Shown here in pieces: positions 54,747-63,576 of a stretch of 64,000 nt of DNA; positions within the stretch are counted from its first letter, which is position 1; every line of letters begins with the position of its first letter. The stretch comes from Paracoccaceae bacterium (GTDB taxonomy: Bacteria; Pseudomonadota; Alphaproteobacteria; Rhodobacterales; Rhodobacteraceae). The stretch is taken from positions 1 through 64,000 of the forward strand of contig REER01000053.1 in assembly GCA_007694945.1 (NCBI GenBank). The letters run 5' to 3'. The notes below the pieces were generated by a model. It was not told the DNA's origin. It did no database searches and worked only from the letters and a program-made list of their open reading frames with translations. The translations under genes were made by a program, and so were the position numbers.

Positions 54747-57152
54747 ATGACCGATGCCAACCGCCACCCTGTATTGCCACTTCGCGACATGGTGGTCTTC
54801 CCGCACATGATAGTACCGCTCTTTGTCGGTCGCGAAAAATCCGTGCGTGCGCTCGAGGCTGTAATGGCGGAAGACAGGCAAATCCTGCTTGTCTCGCAGA
54901 AGGACCACGCGCAGGAAGACCCGGGCGTCGAGGATATCTTCCGTGTTGGCGTACTGGCCAATGTGCTGCAATTGTTGAAACTACCTGATGGCACAGTCAA
55001 GGTGCTGGTCGAAGGTCGCACGCGCGTGCGGATCGACGACTTTACCGAAAATGATCAGTATTTTGAAGCACTTGCCTCGGCTCTGCCAGAAGAAGAGGGT
55101 GACGCCGCGGCTGTTCAGGCGCTGATGCGCTCGGTACAGAACGAGTTCGAGCGTTACGCCAAAATCCGCAAGAACATTCCCGACGAAGCGCTGACGGCAA
55201 TTGTCGAGGCGCGCGAAGCAACTGTCTTGGCCGATCTGGCCGCCGGCCATCTCGGCGCGGATGTGGCGCAGAAGCAAAAGCTGCTCGAGACCGATGACAC
55301 GGCCAAGCGGCTGGAAGAGATCTATAGCTTGATGCAGGGCGAATTATCGGTCCTGCAGGTCGAGCGCAAGATCAAGAGCCGCGTCAAGAGCCAGATGGAG
55401 CGGACCCAGCGCGAGTATTACCTGAATGAGCAAATGAAAGCCATTCAGAAGGAACTTGGCGACGGCGAGGACGGCCAGAACGAAATCAAGGAGCTTGAGG
55501 ACCGTATCAACGCCACCAAGCTGAGCAAGGAAGCACGCGAAAAGGCAGAAGGTGAGTTGAAGAAGCTCAAGTCCATGTCACCCATGTCTGCCGAAGCGAC
55601 GGTGGTCCGAAATTATCTCGACTGGATGCTTTCGATCCCTTGGGGCGTAAAAAGTCGGGTGAAGAAGAACCTTGGCCGCGCGCAGGAGATCCTCGACGCC
55701 GATCATTACAGCCTCGAGAAGGTCAAGGAACGCATTGTCGAGTATCTCGCCGTGCAGGCGCGCTCGGCCAAGTTGAAAGGTCCGATCATGTGCCTTGTCG
55801 GTCCTCCCGGCGTCGGCAAGACCTCGCTGGGCCGATCGGTCGCCAAGGCCACGGGGCGCGAGTTCATCCGCATCAGCTTGGGCGGGGTGCGCGATGAAAG
55901 CGAGATTCGCGGCCATCGGCGGACCTATATCGGCTCGATGCCCGGCAAGATCATTCAGGCGATGAAGAAGGCCAAGACCACCAACCCGCTGATCCTGCTC
56001 GATGAAATCGACAAGATGGGGCAGGATTTTCGCGGCGACCCTGCCTCGGCGATGCTGGAGGTGCTGGACCCGGAACAGAACGCCACTTTCACCGACCATT
56101 ATCTTGAGGTCGAATACGACCTTTCCAACGTGATGTTCCTGACCACGGCCAACAGCTACAACATGCCGGGGCCGCTTCTGGACCGGATGGAGATCATTCC
56201 GCTGTCAGGCTACACCGAGGACGAAAAACTCGAGATTGCCCGACGTCATCTGTTGCCCAAATCGATCAAGAACCACGGCTTGCGCAAGGGCGAGATCAGC
56301 ATCTCCGACCCAACCATCACCGAGATCCTGCGCCGCTATACGCGCGAAGCGGGTGTGCGCAATCTGGAACGTGAGCTGAACAAGGTGGCGCGCAAAGCGG
56401 TGACCAAGATCGTCAAGAAGGAGACCAAAACCGTTGAGGTGACGGACGAGAATCTGACCGATTTCCTTGGTGTGCCGCGGTTCAAATTCGGTCTGGCCGA
56501 GAAAGAAGACCAAATCGGGGTCGTCACGGGTCTTGCCTGGACGCAGGTGGGCGGCGATCTGTTGCAGATCGAGGCGCTGAAACTTCCGGGCAAGGGCCGG
56601 ATGAAAACCACGGGAAAGCTCGGCGATGTGATGAAAGAATCGATCGATGCGGCGAGTTCCTTTGTGCGCTCCATCGCGCCGCGGATCGGCGTCACGCCAC
56701 CGCGTTTCGACATGTTCGATATCCACGTCCATGTGCCAGAAGGCGCGACCCCAAAGGACGGGCCGAGTGCCGGCACCGCAATGGTGACATCCATCGTGTC
56801 GGTACTGACGCAGATTCCGGTGCGCAAGGATATCGCGATGACTGGAGAGGTGACGCTGCGCGGCAATGTGCTGGCCATCGGTGGGTTGAAGGAGAAGCTT
56901 CTGGCCGCACTGCGCGGCGGGATCACGACCGTGCTGATCCCGGAAGAAAATGCCAAGGACCTGCCAGAGATTCCGGATAATGTGAAGGACGGGTTGACCA
57001 TCATTCCGGTCAGCCATGTTCGGGATGTGCTGAAGCACGCATTAGTGCGCGAACCCACACCAGTGGAATGGGACGAGGCCGCTGAAGAGGCCTCGCGTCT
57101 GGCGCGGCTCACCGCCCAGCCAGAAGGTGAGACACCCCGCGCTGCGCATTAA
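54747..57152 (+). CDS. lon: ATP-dependent protease La (Lon)
   Basis: Lon degrades misfolded and regulatory proteins in the cytoplasm. The 801-residue product has the N-terminal substrate domain (about 1-200, [19 protein letters not shown]) and a coiled coil. The AAA+ domain has Walker [12 protein letters not shown] near residue 353 and Walker [11 protein letters not shown] near 416. The Ser-Lys protease domain has the catalytic Ser in [10 protein letters not shown] near 675 and Lys in [10 protein letters not shown] near 716. The start at 54747 follows AAGGACAAGAAG and is preferred over one 22 codons earlier. A possible heat-shock promoter lies just upstream. Confidence 0.98.
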   Translation: MTDANRHPVLPLRDMVVFPHMIVPLFVGREKSVRALEAVMAEDRQILLVSQKDHAQEDPGVEDIFRVGVLANVLQLLKLPDGTVKVLVEGRTRVRIDDFTENDQYFEALASALPEEEGDAAAVQALMRSVQNEFERYAKIRKNIPDEALTAIVEAREATVLADLAAGHLGADVAQKQKLLETDDTAKRLEEIYSLMQGELSVLQVERKIKSRVKSQMERTQREYYLNEQMKAIQKELGDGEDGQNEIKELEDRINATKLSKEAREKAEGELKKLKSMSPMSAEATVVRNYLDWMLSIPWGVKSRVKKNLGRAQEILDADHYSLEKVKERIVEYLAVQARSAKLKGPIMCLVGPPGVGKTSLGRSVAKATGREFIRISLGGVRDESEIRGHRRTYIGSMPGKIIQAMKKAKTTNPLILLDEIDKMGQDFRGDPASAMLEVLDPEQNATFTDHYLEVEYDLSNVMFLTTANSYNMPGPLLDRMEIIPLSGYTEDEKLEIARRHLLPKSIKNHGLRKGEISISDPTITEILRRYTREAGVRNLERELNKVARKAVTKIVKKETKTVEVTDENLTDFLGVPRFKFGLAEKEDQIGVVTGLAWTQVGGDLLQIEALKLPGKGRMKTTGKLGDVMKESIDAASSFVRSIAPRIGVTPPRFDMFDIHVHVPEGATPKDGPSAGTAMVTSIVSVLTQIPVRKDIAMTGEVTLRGNVLAIGGLKEKLLAALRGGITTVLIPEENAKDLPEIPDNVKDGLTIIPVSHVRDVLKHALVREPTPVEWDEAAEEASRLARLTAQPEGETPRAAH

Positions 57153-57164
57153 AGATCGCTATGA

Positions 57165-57191
57165 CAGGCCCGCCGCAAGGCGGGCCTGCCT
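57165..57191 (+). terminator. Hairpin after lon
   Basis: A 10-bp perfect stem (CAGGCCCGCC, loop GCAA, GGCGGGCCTG) lies 12 bases past the lon stop. Only a short CCTTT follows, so termination may be partial. Confidence 0.7.
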
Positions 57192-57254
57192 TTGCAACCT
57201 GCCCGCAACTGGGGCTTGCGCGTGTGCAAGGCCCGGGCTAAAGAGCCGCGCTAG

Positions 57255-57329
57255 GGGCGATTAGCTCAGTGGTAGAGCGCTTCGTTCACATCGAAGATGT
57301 CGGGGGTTCAAATCCCTCATCGCCCACCA
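57255..57329 (+). tRNA. tRNA-Val (anticodon CAC)
   Basis: The cloverleaf is complete. The acceptor stem is GGGCGAT/ATCGCCC, followed by a D arm with AGCTCAGTGGTAGAGC. The anticodon stem CTTCG/CGAAG encloses loop TTCACAT, with CAC at positions 34-36. The T arm has GGTTCAAATCC, and the 3' end is an encoded A-CCA. It reads the valine codon GUG. It lies alone between lon and mobA. Confidence 0.95.
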
Positions 57330-57444
57330 TCCTTCACCTGCATGCCCCAGTAGCGCGGCCTTGACGATGCGCTTGATCGCGGCTCTTTACTTCGCGCTGA
57401 ATTCTCTGCCTCATGCTTTTCTGCATGCAAAAGGATCCCACTCC

Positions 57445-58131
57445 ATGGGCAAGCCGCCACCCAGCCCTTCCGAACCCTGCGGCCCGGAAACAGCGCAATC
57501 GCGACGGCAAGGCCAACGGTCTTCATCCCCGCCATTGGGCGTCATCCTTGCCGGGGGGCAGGCAACACGTATGGGCGGTGGCGACAAAGGCCTGCGCCTT
57601 TTGGATGGCAGGCCGCTGCTTGCGCATGTCATCGAGCGGCTGGCGCCTCAGGTCAGCGATATCGTGCTCAATGCCAATGGCGCGCCCGAGCGCTTTGCCG
57701 ATTTCGGCCTGCCCGTTGTCTCCGACACGCTGTATGGCTGGCCGGGACCGTTGGCGGGCGTGCTTGCCGGAATGGACCGGGCGGCGGCGCAAGGTACAGA
57801 CACAATTGTTACAGTCGCAGCCGATACGCCATTCTTTCCGCATGATCTGGTCACGCGCCTTATCGAGGCGGCCGCGCCTTCGGGCGTTGCGCTTGCTGCA
57901 ACGCGCGCCGAGGGTCGGCTCTGGCATCATCCGACCTTCGGCCTCTGGCCAGTGCGCCTATTCGAGGATTTGCACCTTGCGCTAGGACGGGGCCAGCGCA
58001 AGACGATTCTCTGGGCTGAGCGACACGGGGCCGGAACAGCGGAGTTCAGCACCACCCCCTTCGATCCGTTCTTTAACATCAACACGCCCGAGGATCTGCA
58101 GATAGCCGAGACACTCATGGGGCAGGCATGA
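57445..58131 (+). CDS. mobA: Molybdenum cofactor guanylyltransferase
   Basis: MobA attaches GMP to molybdopterin to give the guanine dinucleotide cofactor. The 228-residue product has the nucleotidyltransferase motif GVILAGGQATRMGGGDKGL near residue 32, the LYGWPGPLAGVLAGM segment near 100, VAADTPFFP near 125 with the metal-binding Asp, and the C-terminal FFNINTPEDL. The N-terminal 30 residues are a Pro/Ser/Arg-rich extension. AAGGA precedes the chosen ATG; an upstream start near 57361 is possible but lacks a site. It overlaps the next gene by 4 bp. Confidence 0.93.
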   Translation: MGKPPPSPSEPCGPETAQSRRQGQRSSSPPLGVILAGGQATRMGGGDKGLRLLDGRPLLAHVIERLAPQVSDIVLNANGAPERFADFGLPVVSDTLYGWPGPLAGVLAGMDRAAAQGTDTIVTVAADTPFFPHDLVTRLIEAAAPSGVALAATRAEGRLWHHPTFGLWPVRLFEDLHLALGRGQRKTILWAERHGAGTAEFSTTPFDPFFNINTPEDLQIAETLMGQA

Positions 58132-59018
58132 CCCAGGCGCGGATCGCAGACGACAGGATAAGCCAGTTCGATCACGTTCTGGTGCTGGACTGGTCGGCCA
58201 ATTCCACACCCAAACGAGGGGCAGATTCGATCTGGATCGGCAGCGCGGGCAAAGCCCGCGCTGCCCCCGAAAACCTGCCCACACGTCACCGCGCCATGGC
58301 AGCGCTGCGCAGGCGCATTGACGCCGCACTTGCGGAAAGTGAGCGCATGCTGATCGCGATCGATATCGGGTTCGGCTATCCGCGCGGCTTTGCCGCGCGG
58401 CTAACGGGGCGGCCCGAGGCCCTGGCAGTCTGGGACTGGCTCGCGGCGCGCATCAGCGATGATGCGCAGAACCGCAACAACCGGTTCGAGATCGCCGCCG
58501 AGATCAACCGCCAGTTTCCCGGCACGGGCCCTTTCTGGGGTCGGCCGTCCAAGCGCGACCTGCCCGATCTGCCGATGAAGGGCAGTGCGCGGCAGGGCAC
58601 AGGACTGGCGGAATTGCGTGAGACCGAACTGCTCTGTTCGGGCGCACATCCGATGTGGAAGCTATACACCACAGGCTCGGTTGGCTCGCAGAGCCTGCTC
58701 GGGCAAGCGCATCTGGCACGGTTGCGCTCTGACTATGGCGCGCAGCTTGCTGTCTGGCCGATGGAGGGGCATGACGCTCCGGTCATATTAGCCGAGACCT
58801 ATCTGTCACTGCTCGACCCGGCTGTGAAGGTGGCCAGCGGCTATCCCTGCAAGGATGCAGCGCAGGTCGATCTGCTGGCCCGCGCGCTGCATGCCATGGC
58901 GCTTGCCCCTCTGCTCGCACCTGGTGCCCCGGCAGAGCTGCTGCGCGAGGAGGGATGGATCCTCGGTGCCGGACATGAAGCCGGGTTGCTGGCGGCACTG
59001 GAAGCCGCGCAGCTCTGA
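58128..59018 (+). CDS. Conserved protein coupled to mobA, DUF429-like
   Basis: This 296-residue soluble protein is of unknown function. It starts after a short leader with FDHVLVLDWSANSTPKRG and has LIAIDIGFGYPRGFAARL near residue 74, an arrangement of Asp residues reminiscent of RNase H-fold DUF429 proteins. Later segments are NRQFPGTGPFWGRPSKRDLP and MWKLYTTGSVGSQSLLGQ. It overlaps mobA by 4 bp (ATGA), which implies a linked role, and homologues in Rhodobacteraceae are sometimes labelled molybdopterin guanine dinucleotide synthesis protein. It is not MobB: no P-loop is present. A catalytic role remains a guess. Confidence 0.7.
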   Translation: MTQARIADDRISQFDHVLVLDWSANSTPKRGADSIWIGSAGKARAAPENLPTRHRAMAALRRRIDAALAESERMLIAIDIGFGYPRGFAARLTGRPEALAVWDWLAARISDDAQNRNNRFEIAAEINRQFPGTGPFWGRPSKRDLPDLPMKGSARQGTGLAELRETELLCSGAHPMWKLYTTGSVGSQSLLGQAHLARLRSDYGAQLAVWPMEGHDAPVILAETYLSLLDPAVKVASGYPCKDAAQVDLLARALHAMALAPLLAPGAPAELLREEGWILGAGHEAGLLAALEAAQL

Positions 59019-59156
59019 CGACCTGTTTCCCCTCAAGGCACAAAAGCTTGGCGCGTCCGACCATTGTCCTGCAATTGTCCCGGCGCGACCCCATTCTTGC
59101 CCGAATCAGCACCGATAGTGACCGACTACAGCTTATTGTGCGCGCAGGATGTATTT

Positions 59157-60062
59157 ATGGATCGTCTTACCGAGATGGAAGCTTTTGCCACCGTTGTGGA
59201 TCAGGGCGGGTTCACAGATGCCGCCAGAAAAATGGGGATGTCCAAATCCGCCGTCTCGAAGCACGTTTCCTCGCTCGAAGCCCGCCTCGGCGCGCGCCTT
59301 CTGAACCGTACCACGCGGCGCGTCAGTCCTACCGATATCGGGCTTGCCTACTACGACCGCGCGCGGCGCGTCCTAAATGACGCCGGAGAAGCGGATAATC
59401 TGGTCACGGCCATGCAATCCGCCCCCACAGGTATATTGCGGATCGCTGTGCCCACCGATTTCGGCGCCACACATCTGTCACCTGTTCTAGGGGAGTTCCT
59501 GAACCGCTACCCCGAGGTCTCGGTCAACATGGTGCTCAAGAATCGCTATGTCGAATTGATCTCGGAAGGGTTCGATCTGGCGATCCGCATGGGCGACATG
59601 GAAGACTCAACGCTGCGCGCCCGCAAGATATGCGAGGCGACCCAGCGCCTGATCGCCTCGCCCGCCTATTTGGCCGAACATGGAACGCCCGCGCGGATCG
59701 ATGATTTGAACGATCATCGGCTGCTCTACTATTCCCATAATGCCAGCACGTCAGTCTGGAAAATCACCGCACCCTCTGGCGAACAGCGTCAGGTCCGTTC
59801 GTCGAGCTGGTTCTCGGTGAATGACGGCCAGTCGCTGCTCAATGCTGCAATCAATGGGCTTGGCATCGCTTATCTACCGAGCTTTCTCTATGCTGGCGCG
59901 ATGAGATCGGGACAGGTCGTGGATGTGATCCCGGACCTGCCGCAGGACGTCCAGAGCCTCCACGCGGTTTATCCCGCCGGGCGCTACACCCAACCCAAGG
60001 TCCGCGCGCTGATCGATTTTCTGGTCGAGAAATTCAGTCACCGGAGCGCCGCGGATTGGTAG
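59157..60062 (+). CDS. LysR family transcriptional regulator
   Basis: This 301-residue regulator has an N-terminal winged HTH (about 1-60, AFATVVDQGGFTDAARKMGM then SKSAVSKHVSSLEARLGARLL). The C-terminal substrate-binding domain resembles CrgA-type members (GILRIAVPTDFGATHL near residue 93, WFSVNDGQSLLNAAINGLGIAYLP near 222). Such regulators usually control a divergent gene, but none is divergent here: the mobA partner lies upstream on the same strand. The target is unknown. AGGAT precedes the ATG; the longer frame is not needed. Confidence 0.92.
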   Translation: MDRLTEMEAFATVVDQGGFTDAARKMGMSKSAVSKHVSSLEARLGARLLNRTTRRVSPTDIGLAYYDRARRVLNDAGEADNLVTAMQSAPTGILRIAVPTDFGATHLSPVLGEFLNRYPEVSVNMVLKNRYVELISEGFDLAIRMGDMEDSTLRARKICEATQRLIASPAYLAEHGTPARIDDLNDHRLLYYSHNASTSVWKITAPSGEQRQVRSSSWFSVNDGQSLLNAAINGLGIAYLPSFLYAGAMRSGQVVDVIPDLPQDVQSLHAVYPAGRYTQPKVRALIDFLVEKFSHRSAADW

Positions 60063-60114
60063 CGACATAAGGACTTCGCACGACGGCACAAATGCCGTAG
60101 TCCCGCCCGACTGA

Positions 60115-60141
60115 CCGGAACACGATGTGCTCCGGCCTTTT
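60115..60141. terminator. Terminator hairpin between lysR-type gene and rlmH
   Basis: CCGGA-CAC pairs with GTG-TCCGG around a GAT loop (one mismatch) and is followed by CCTTTT, in the 87-bp convergent gap. A second structure just before it (ACGGCA, loop CAAA, TGCCGT at 60083-60098, flanked by GGACT/AGTCC) may add to it. Confidence 0.65.
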
Positions 60142-60149
60142 CTCGCTGT

Positions 60150-60620
60150 TCATGCCCGGTGGTAGGGGCTGCCAGCCATGATCGTAGCCGCGCGGTAGAT
60201 CTGCTCGGCCAGCATGACGCGCACCAGCCGGTGTGGCCAGACCATCTGTCCGAACGAGAGCATGCGCTCCGCGCGTCCTGTCACCTCGGTGCTGAGACCA
60301 TCGGCACCACCGATGAGACAGGCCATGTCGCGCAAACCACGGTCTCGCATCTGTGCTAGAAAGCGTGCAAACTCGGGCGAAGACATCTGCCGTCCGCGTT
60401 CATCAAGCGCAAGCAATGACGCACCTTCCGGCACCGCGCGCAGGAGCGCTTGACCCTCTGCGGCCTGCGAGTCGGCTTTCCGCTCGTCGACCTCATGCTC
60501 ACGGATCGCGCCCAGCCCATGTGTTCGCCCTGTCTTTTCGAAACGAGACAGATAATCGTCGATCAGGGCGCGCTCGGGCCCTGAGCGAATTCGCCCGACC
60601 GCGCAGATATGCAGCCGCAT
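60150..60620 (-). CDS. rlmH: 23S rRNA (pseudouridine(1915)-N(3))-methyltransferase
   Basis: RlmH (SPOUT family) methylates pseudouridine 1915 in helix 69 of 23S rRNA on 70S ribosomes. The 156-residue product has the family's usual length, starts MRLHICAVGRIRSGPERALI, and shows LLALDERGRQMSSPEFA near residue 70. The SAM-knot segments CLIGGADGLS near 102 and MVWPHRLVRVMLAEQIYRA near 126 follow. It overlaps the rsfS stop by one base (TGATG), the usual rsfS-rlmH pairing. Confidence 0.97.
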   Translation of the reverse strand: MRLHICAVGRIRSGPERALIDDYLSRFEKTGRTHGLGAIREHEVDERKADSQAAEGQALLRAVPEGASLLALDERGRQMSSPEFARFLAQMRDRGLRDMACLIGGADGLSTEVTGRAERMLSFGQMVWPHRLVRVMLAEQIYRAATIMAGSPYHRA

Positions 60621-61021
60621 CAGGCGACAGGGGCGCGCGATGGCTCCTGCCACATCTTCTCGAGTTGATAGAACTCGCGCACTTCAGGCCGGAAGATATG
60701 CACCACGACATCGCCCGTGTCGATCAGCACCCAGTCGCCGACATCCTTGCCCTCAGCGCGCGCGCTGAGGCGGAAGGTCTCTTTCAGCCGGTCGAGCAGT
60801 TTCTGGGCAATGGCCGAGACTTGGCGGGTCGAGCGCCCCGAGCAAATGACCATGTGATCGGCCATGGCCGATTTGGAACGCAGGTCTATGGTCACGATGT
60901 CTTCCGCCTTGTCGTCGTCAAGCGAGGTCAAAACCAGATCCAGAATGGCTTCACTGCTGAGCGGAACGGCAGCTTCTGGCTCTGGGCGGGCCGCGAATGC
61001 GGTCGTGTCAGTATAAGACAG
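60620..61021 (-). CDS. rsfS: Ribosome silencing factor RsfS, apparent CTG start
   Basis: RsfS binds L14 and keeps 50S subunits from joining when nutrients are low. The core is intact: LTSLDDDKAEDIVTIDLR, ADHMVICSGRSTRQV, and the C-terminal GDVVVHIFRPEVREFYQLEKMW. The frame holds no ATG, GTG or TTG upstream of a TTG at 60931, which already lies inside the conserved helix (SSEAILDLVLTSLDDDKAED). A CTG at 61021 is in frame, 8 bases after a perfect AGGAGG (61030-61035), and gives a 133-residue protein with a normal N-terminal helix. An in-frame TGA closes the frame further up. Start codon CTG is therefore proposed; a sequencing error is the alternative. Confidence 0.85.
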   Translation of the reverse strand: MSYTDTTAFAARPEPEAAVPLSSEAILDLVLTSLDDDKAEDIVTIDLRSKSAMADHMVICSGRSTRQVSAIAQKLLDRLKETFRLSARAEGKDVGDWVLIDTGDVVVHIFRPEVREFYQLEKMWQEPSRAPVA

Positions 61022-61345
61022 AGACCTGTCCTCCTTTTGCTTGGTGACGCTGAGAATATAACATGTTTTCCGTGCTTCTCAATCTGAGCGGTGCGGATTC
61101 TACGCCATGTGGTGAAAAACCGCGCAACCAGGCCGCGCAGGATCCGGCGTTGCCTTGCACTCGATTCGCTCCTATTACGTCGTTTATGAAACGGTTTTTC
61201 GACATGACAGATCACGCACGCCTGCCGCAACGGTTTCAGCGCGTGAACCGGTCCGTACTGGCACGACTGCGCTGAGCGCATGTTGGCTCGCGCACAGCGC
61301 CCGCCACCCTTCCTGTCAGTTTCACCTCCACTCGGGGATTATCTC
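61022..61345. other. Divergent gap between rsfS and leuC
   Basis: About 320 bases hold the promoters of rsfS and leuC. A few short open frames exist, including a 29-codon one from the ATG at about 61186 ending 61275, but none has convincing support. I see no leucine-rich leader peptide and no terminator/antiterminator pair of the leu attenuator type. Confidence 0.45.
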
Positions 61346-62755
61346 ATGCCAAAGACACTCTACGACAAGATCTGGGACGCGCATGTCGTCCATGAAGACA
61401 GCGATGGCACCAGCCTGCTGTATATCGACCGCCATCTGGTTCATGAAGTGACCAGCCCGCAAGCCTTTGAGGGGCTTCGTATGGCGGGCCGCAAGGTTCG
61501 CGCGCCGGAAAAGACCATCGCTGTACCCGACCACAATGTCCCCACCACGCCCGACCGCGTCAAGGGCATTGAGAACCCCGAATCTCGCATCCAAGTCGAG
61601 GCGCTGGACAGCAACGCGCGCGAATTTGGTGTTCATTACTACCCCGTCAACGATATTCGCCAAGGGATCGTGCACATCGTCGGCCCCGAACAGGGCTGGA
61701 CCCTGCCAGGCATGACTGTGGTCTGCGGCGACAGCCACACTGCGACGCATGGCGCATTTGGCGCACTCGCCCATGGGATCGGCACCTCCGAGGTTGAGCA
61801 CGTGCTGGCCACGCAGACGCTGATCCAGAAGAAATCCAAGAACATGAAGGTCGAGATCACCGGCTCCCTGCCCCCCGGTGTGACCGCCAAGGACATCACG
61901 CTTTCGGTCATTGGTAGGACTGGCACCGCCGGCGGCACCGGCTACGTTATCGAATATTGCGGCCAAGCCATCGAAGAACTGTCGATAGAGGGCCGCATGA
62001 CTGTGTGCAACATGGCGATTGAAGGCGGCGCGCGCGCTGGGCTGATCGCGCCCGACGAAAAGACCTTCGCCTATGTCAAGGGCCGCCCCCATGCCCCCAA
62101 GGGCGCGCAATGGGATGCCGCCATGGCCTGGTGGAAGACGCTGAAATCTGACGAGGGCGCGCATTGGGACAAGGTCATTACCCTGCGCGCCGAGGATATC
62201 GCGCCCGTGGTGACCTGGGGCACCTCGCCCGAGGATGTGTTGCCGATCACCGATAGCGTGCCCGCACCCGAATGCTACTCGGGTGGCAAGGTCGAGGCCG
62301 CACGCCGTGCGCTCGACTATATGGGGCTCAAGGCAGGTCAGAAACTCAGCGATATCGAGATCGACACGGTCTTCATCGGCTCCTGCACCAATGGCCGGAT
62401 CGAGGATCTGCGCGCCGCAGCCGAAATCCTCAAGGGCCGCAAGATCGCCGTCAAGCGCGCCATGGTAGTGCCGGGCTCTGGCCTTGTGCGCGCACAAGCC
62501 GAAGAAGAGGGGCTCGCGCAGATCTTCATCGATGCAGGTTTTGAGTGGCGCCTAGCGGGCTGCTCCATGTGCCTCGCGATGAACCCCGACCAGCTTGCGC
62601 CAGGAGAGCGCTGCGCTGCCACCTCCAATCGCAATTTCGAGGGTCGGCAGGGCCGCGGCGGGCGCACGCATCTGATGTCCCCCGCCATGGCCGCCGCCGC
62701 GGCGGTGACGGGCAAGCTGACGGATGTCCGCGAAATGATGACCGAGACCGCCTGA
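61346..62755 (+). CDS. leuC: 3-isopropylmalate dehydratase large subunit
   Basis: LeuC with LeuD isomerises 2- to 3-isopropylmalate in leucine synthesis. The 469-residue aconitase-family product starts [15 protein letters not shown] and has [20 protein letters not shown] near residue 130. The three Fe-S cluster cysteines lie in [11 protein letters not shown] near 345 and [11 protein letters not shown] near 406. The ATG at 61346 follows GGGGA; the longer frame is rejected. Its TGA is the first part of an intergenic repeat, and leuD follows 67 bp later. Confidence 0.98.
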   Translation: MPKTLYDKIWDAHVVHEDSDGTSLLYIDRHLVHEVTSPQAFEGLRMAGRKVRAPEKTIAVPDHNVPTTPDRVKGIENPESRIQVEALDSNAREFGVHYYPVNDIRQGIVHIVGPEQGWTLPGMTVVCGDSHTATHGAFGALAHGIGTSEVEHVLATQTLIQKKSKNMKVEITGSLPPGVTAKDITLSVIGRTGTAGGTGYVIEYCGQAIEELSIEGRMTVCNMAIEGGARAGLIAPDEKTFAYVKGRPHAPKGAQWDAAMAWWKTLKSDEGAHWDKVITLRAEDIAPVVTWGTSPEDVLPITDSVPAPECYSGGKVEAARRALDYMGLKAGQKLSDIEIDTVFIGSCTNGRIEDLRAAAEILKGRKIAVKRAMVVPGSGLVRAQAEEEGLAQIFIDAGFEWRLAGCSMCLAMNPDQLAPGERCAATSNRNFEGRQGRGGRTHLMSPAMAAAAAVTGKLTDVREMMTETA

Positions 62756-62800
62756 TTTCATCTTGCCCCAAATACTCCGGGGGCCAGGGCAGAGCCCCGG
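62753..62800 (+). repeat. Stop-codon-linked intergenic repeat, copy 3
   Basis: The element begins at the leuC TGA with TGATTTCATCTTGCCCC, then AAATACTCC and a G run. A GGGGC/GCCCC hairpin with a 9-base loop follows. It matches the copies at 5964 and 35496 (minus). Here it lies inside the leuC-leuD operon, so it does not simply mark operon ends. Confidence 0.65.
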
Positions 62801-62822
62801 TGCTCTCGGGAAGGAGTAACCT

Positions 62823-63428
62823 ATGGACAGATTCACTGCACTCACTGGCGTCGCGGCCCCGATGCCGCTCGTCAATATCGACACGGACATGATCATCCCC
62901 AAACAGTTTCTCAAGACGATCCAGCGGTCGGGCCTTGGCAAGAATCTGTTCGACGAGATGCGCTATGATGATCAGGGGAACGAGATCCCCGATTTCGTGT
63001 TGAACCAGCCAGCCTATCGCAAGGCGCAGATCCTTGTTGCAGGCGACAATTTCGGTTGCGGCTCAAGCCGCGAACACGCGCCCTGGGCGCTGGCCGATTT
63101 CGGGATCAAGGCGATCATCTCCACCAGTTTCGCCGATATCTTCTACAATAATTGCTTCAAGAACGGTATGTTGCCCATCGTCCTGCCGCAGGAGCAGGTC
63201 GATATCCTGATGGAGGATGCCCGCAAAGGTGAGAACGCGCGCATCGCGATCGACCTCCAATCACAGACTGTCACGAGCGCAGATGGGCATGTATTCTCTT
63301 TCGAGATCGACCCTTTCAAGAAGCACTGCCTACTGAATGGGCTCGACGATATTGGCCTGACTCTGGAGAAAGTATCTGCAATTGATACTTTTGAGGCCGA
63401 GGCCGCACAGGCACGCCCTTGGGTCTAA
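62823..63428 (+). CDS. leuD: 3-isopropylmalate dehydratase small subunit
   Basis: LeuD is the swivelling-domain partner of LeuC. The 201-residue product has the standard length. It shows [18 protein letters not shown] near residue 16, the substrate-binding [18 protein letters not shown] near 77, and [18 protein letters not shown] near 103. GGAAGGAG precedes the ATG. A terminator follows, so leuB is not in the same transcript within this window. Confidence 0.98.
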   Translation: MDRFTALTGVAAPMPLVNIDTDMIIPKQFLKTIQRSGLGKNLFDEMRYDDQGNEIPDFVLNQPAYRKAQILVAGDNFGCGSSREHAPWALADFGIKAIISTSFADIFYNNCFKNGMLPIVLPQEQVDILMEDARKGENARIAIDLQSQTVTSADGHVFSFEIDPFKKHCLLNGLDDIGLTLEKVSAIDTFEAEAAQARPWV

Positions 63429-63453
63429 AGGCCTGAAAACCAGCACTCTGACA

Positions 63454-63483
63454 GCGGCAGACCTCTGGGCTGCCGCATTTTTT
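63454..63483 (+). terminator. Rho-independent terminator after leuD
   Basis: A 7-bp perfect stem (GCGGCAG, 9-base loop, CTGCCGC) is followed by a run of six T. It lies 25 bases past the leuD stop. Confidence 0.9.
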
Positions 63484-63576
63484 CCCTCAATTTGATGCAA
63501 ACTCGCGACAGTTTCATCTCGAAATTGCCGCAGCCATGACCGATCCTGATCGCGACGCTTGCTAGGGTGGCGAAAA

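Noticed and set aside
61022-61345. Leu attenuator or leader peptide before leuC
   Set aside because: No short frame rich in leucine codons and no competing stem pairs were seen.
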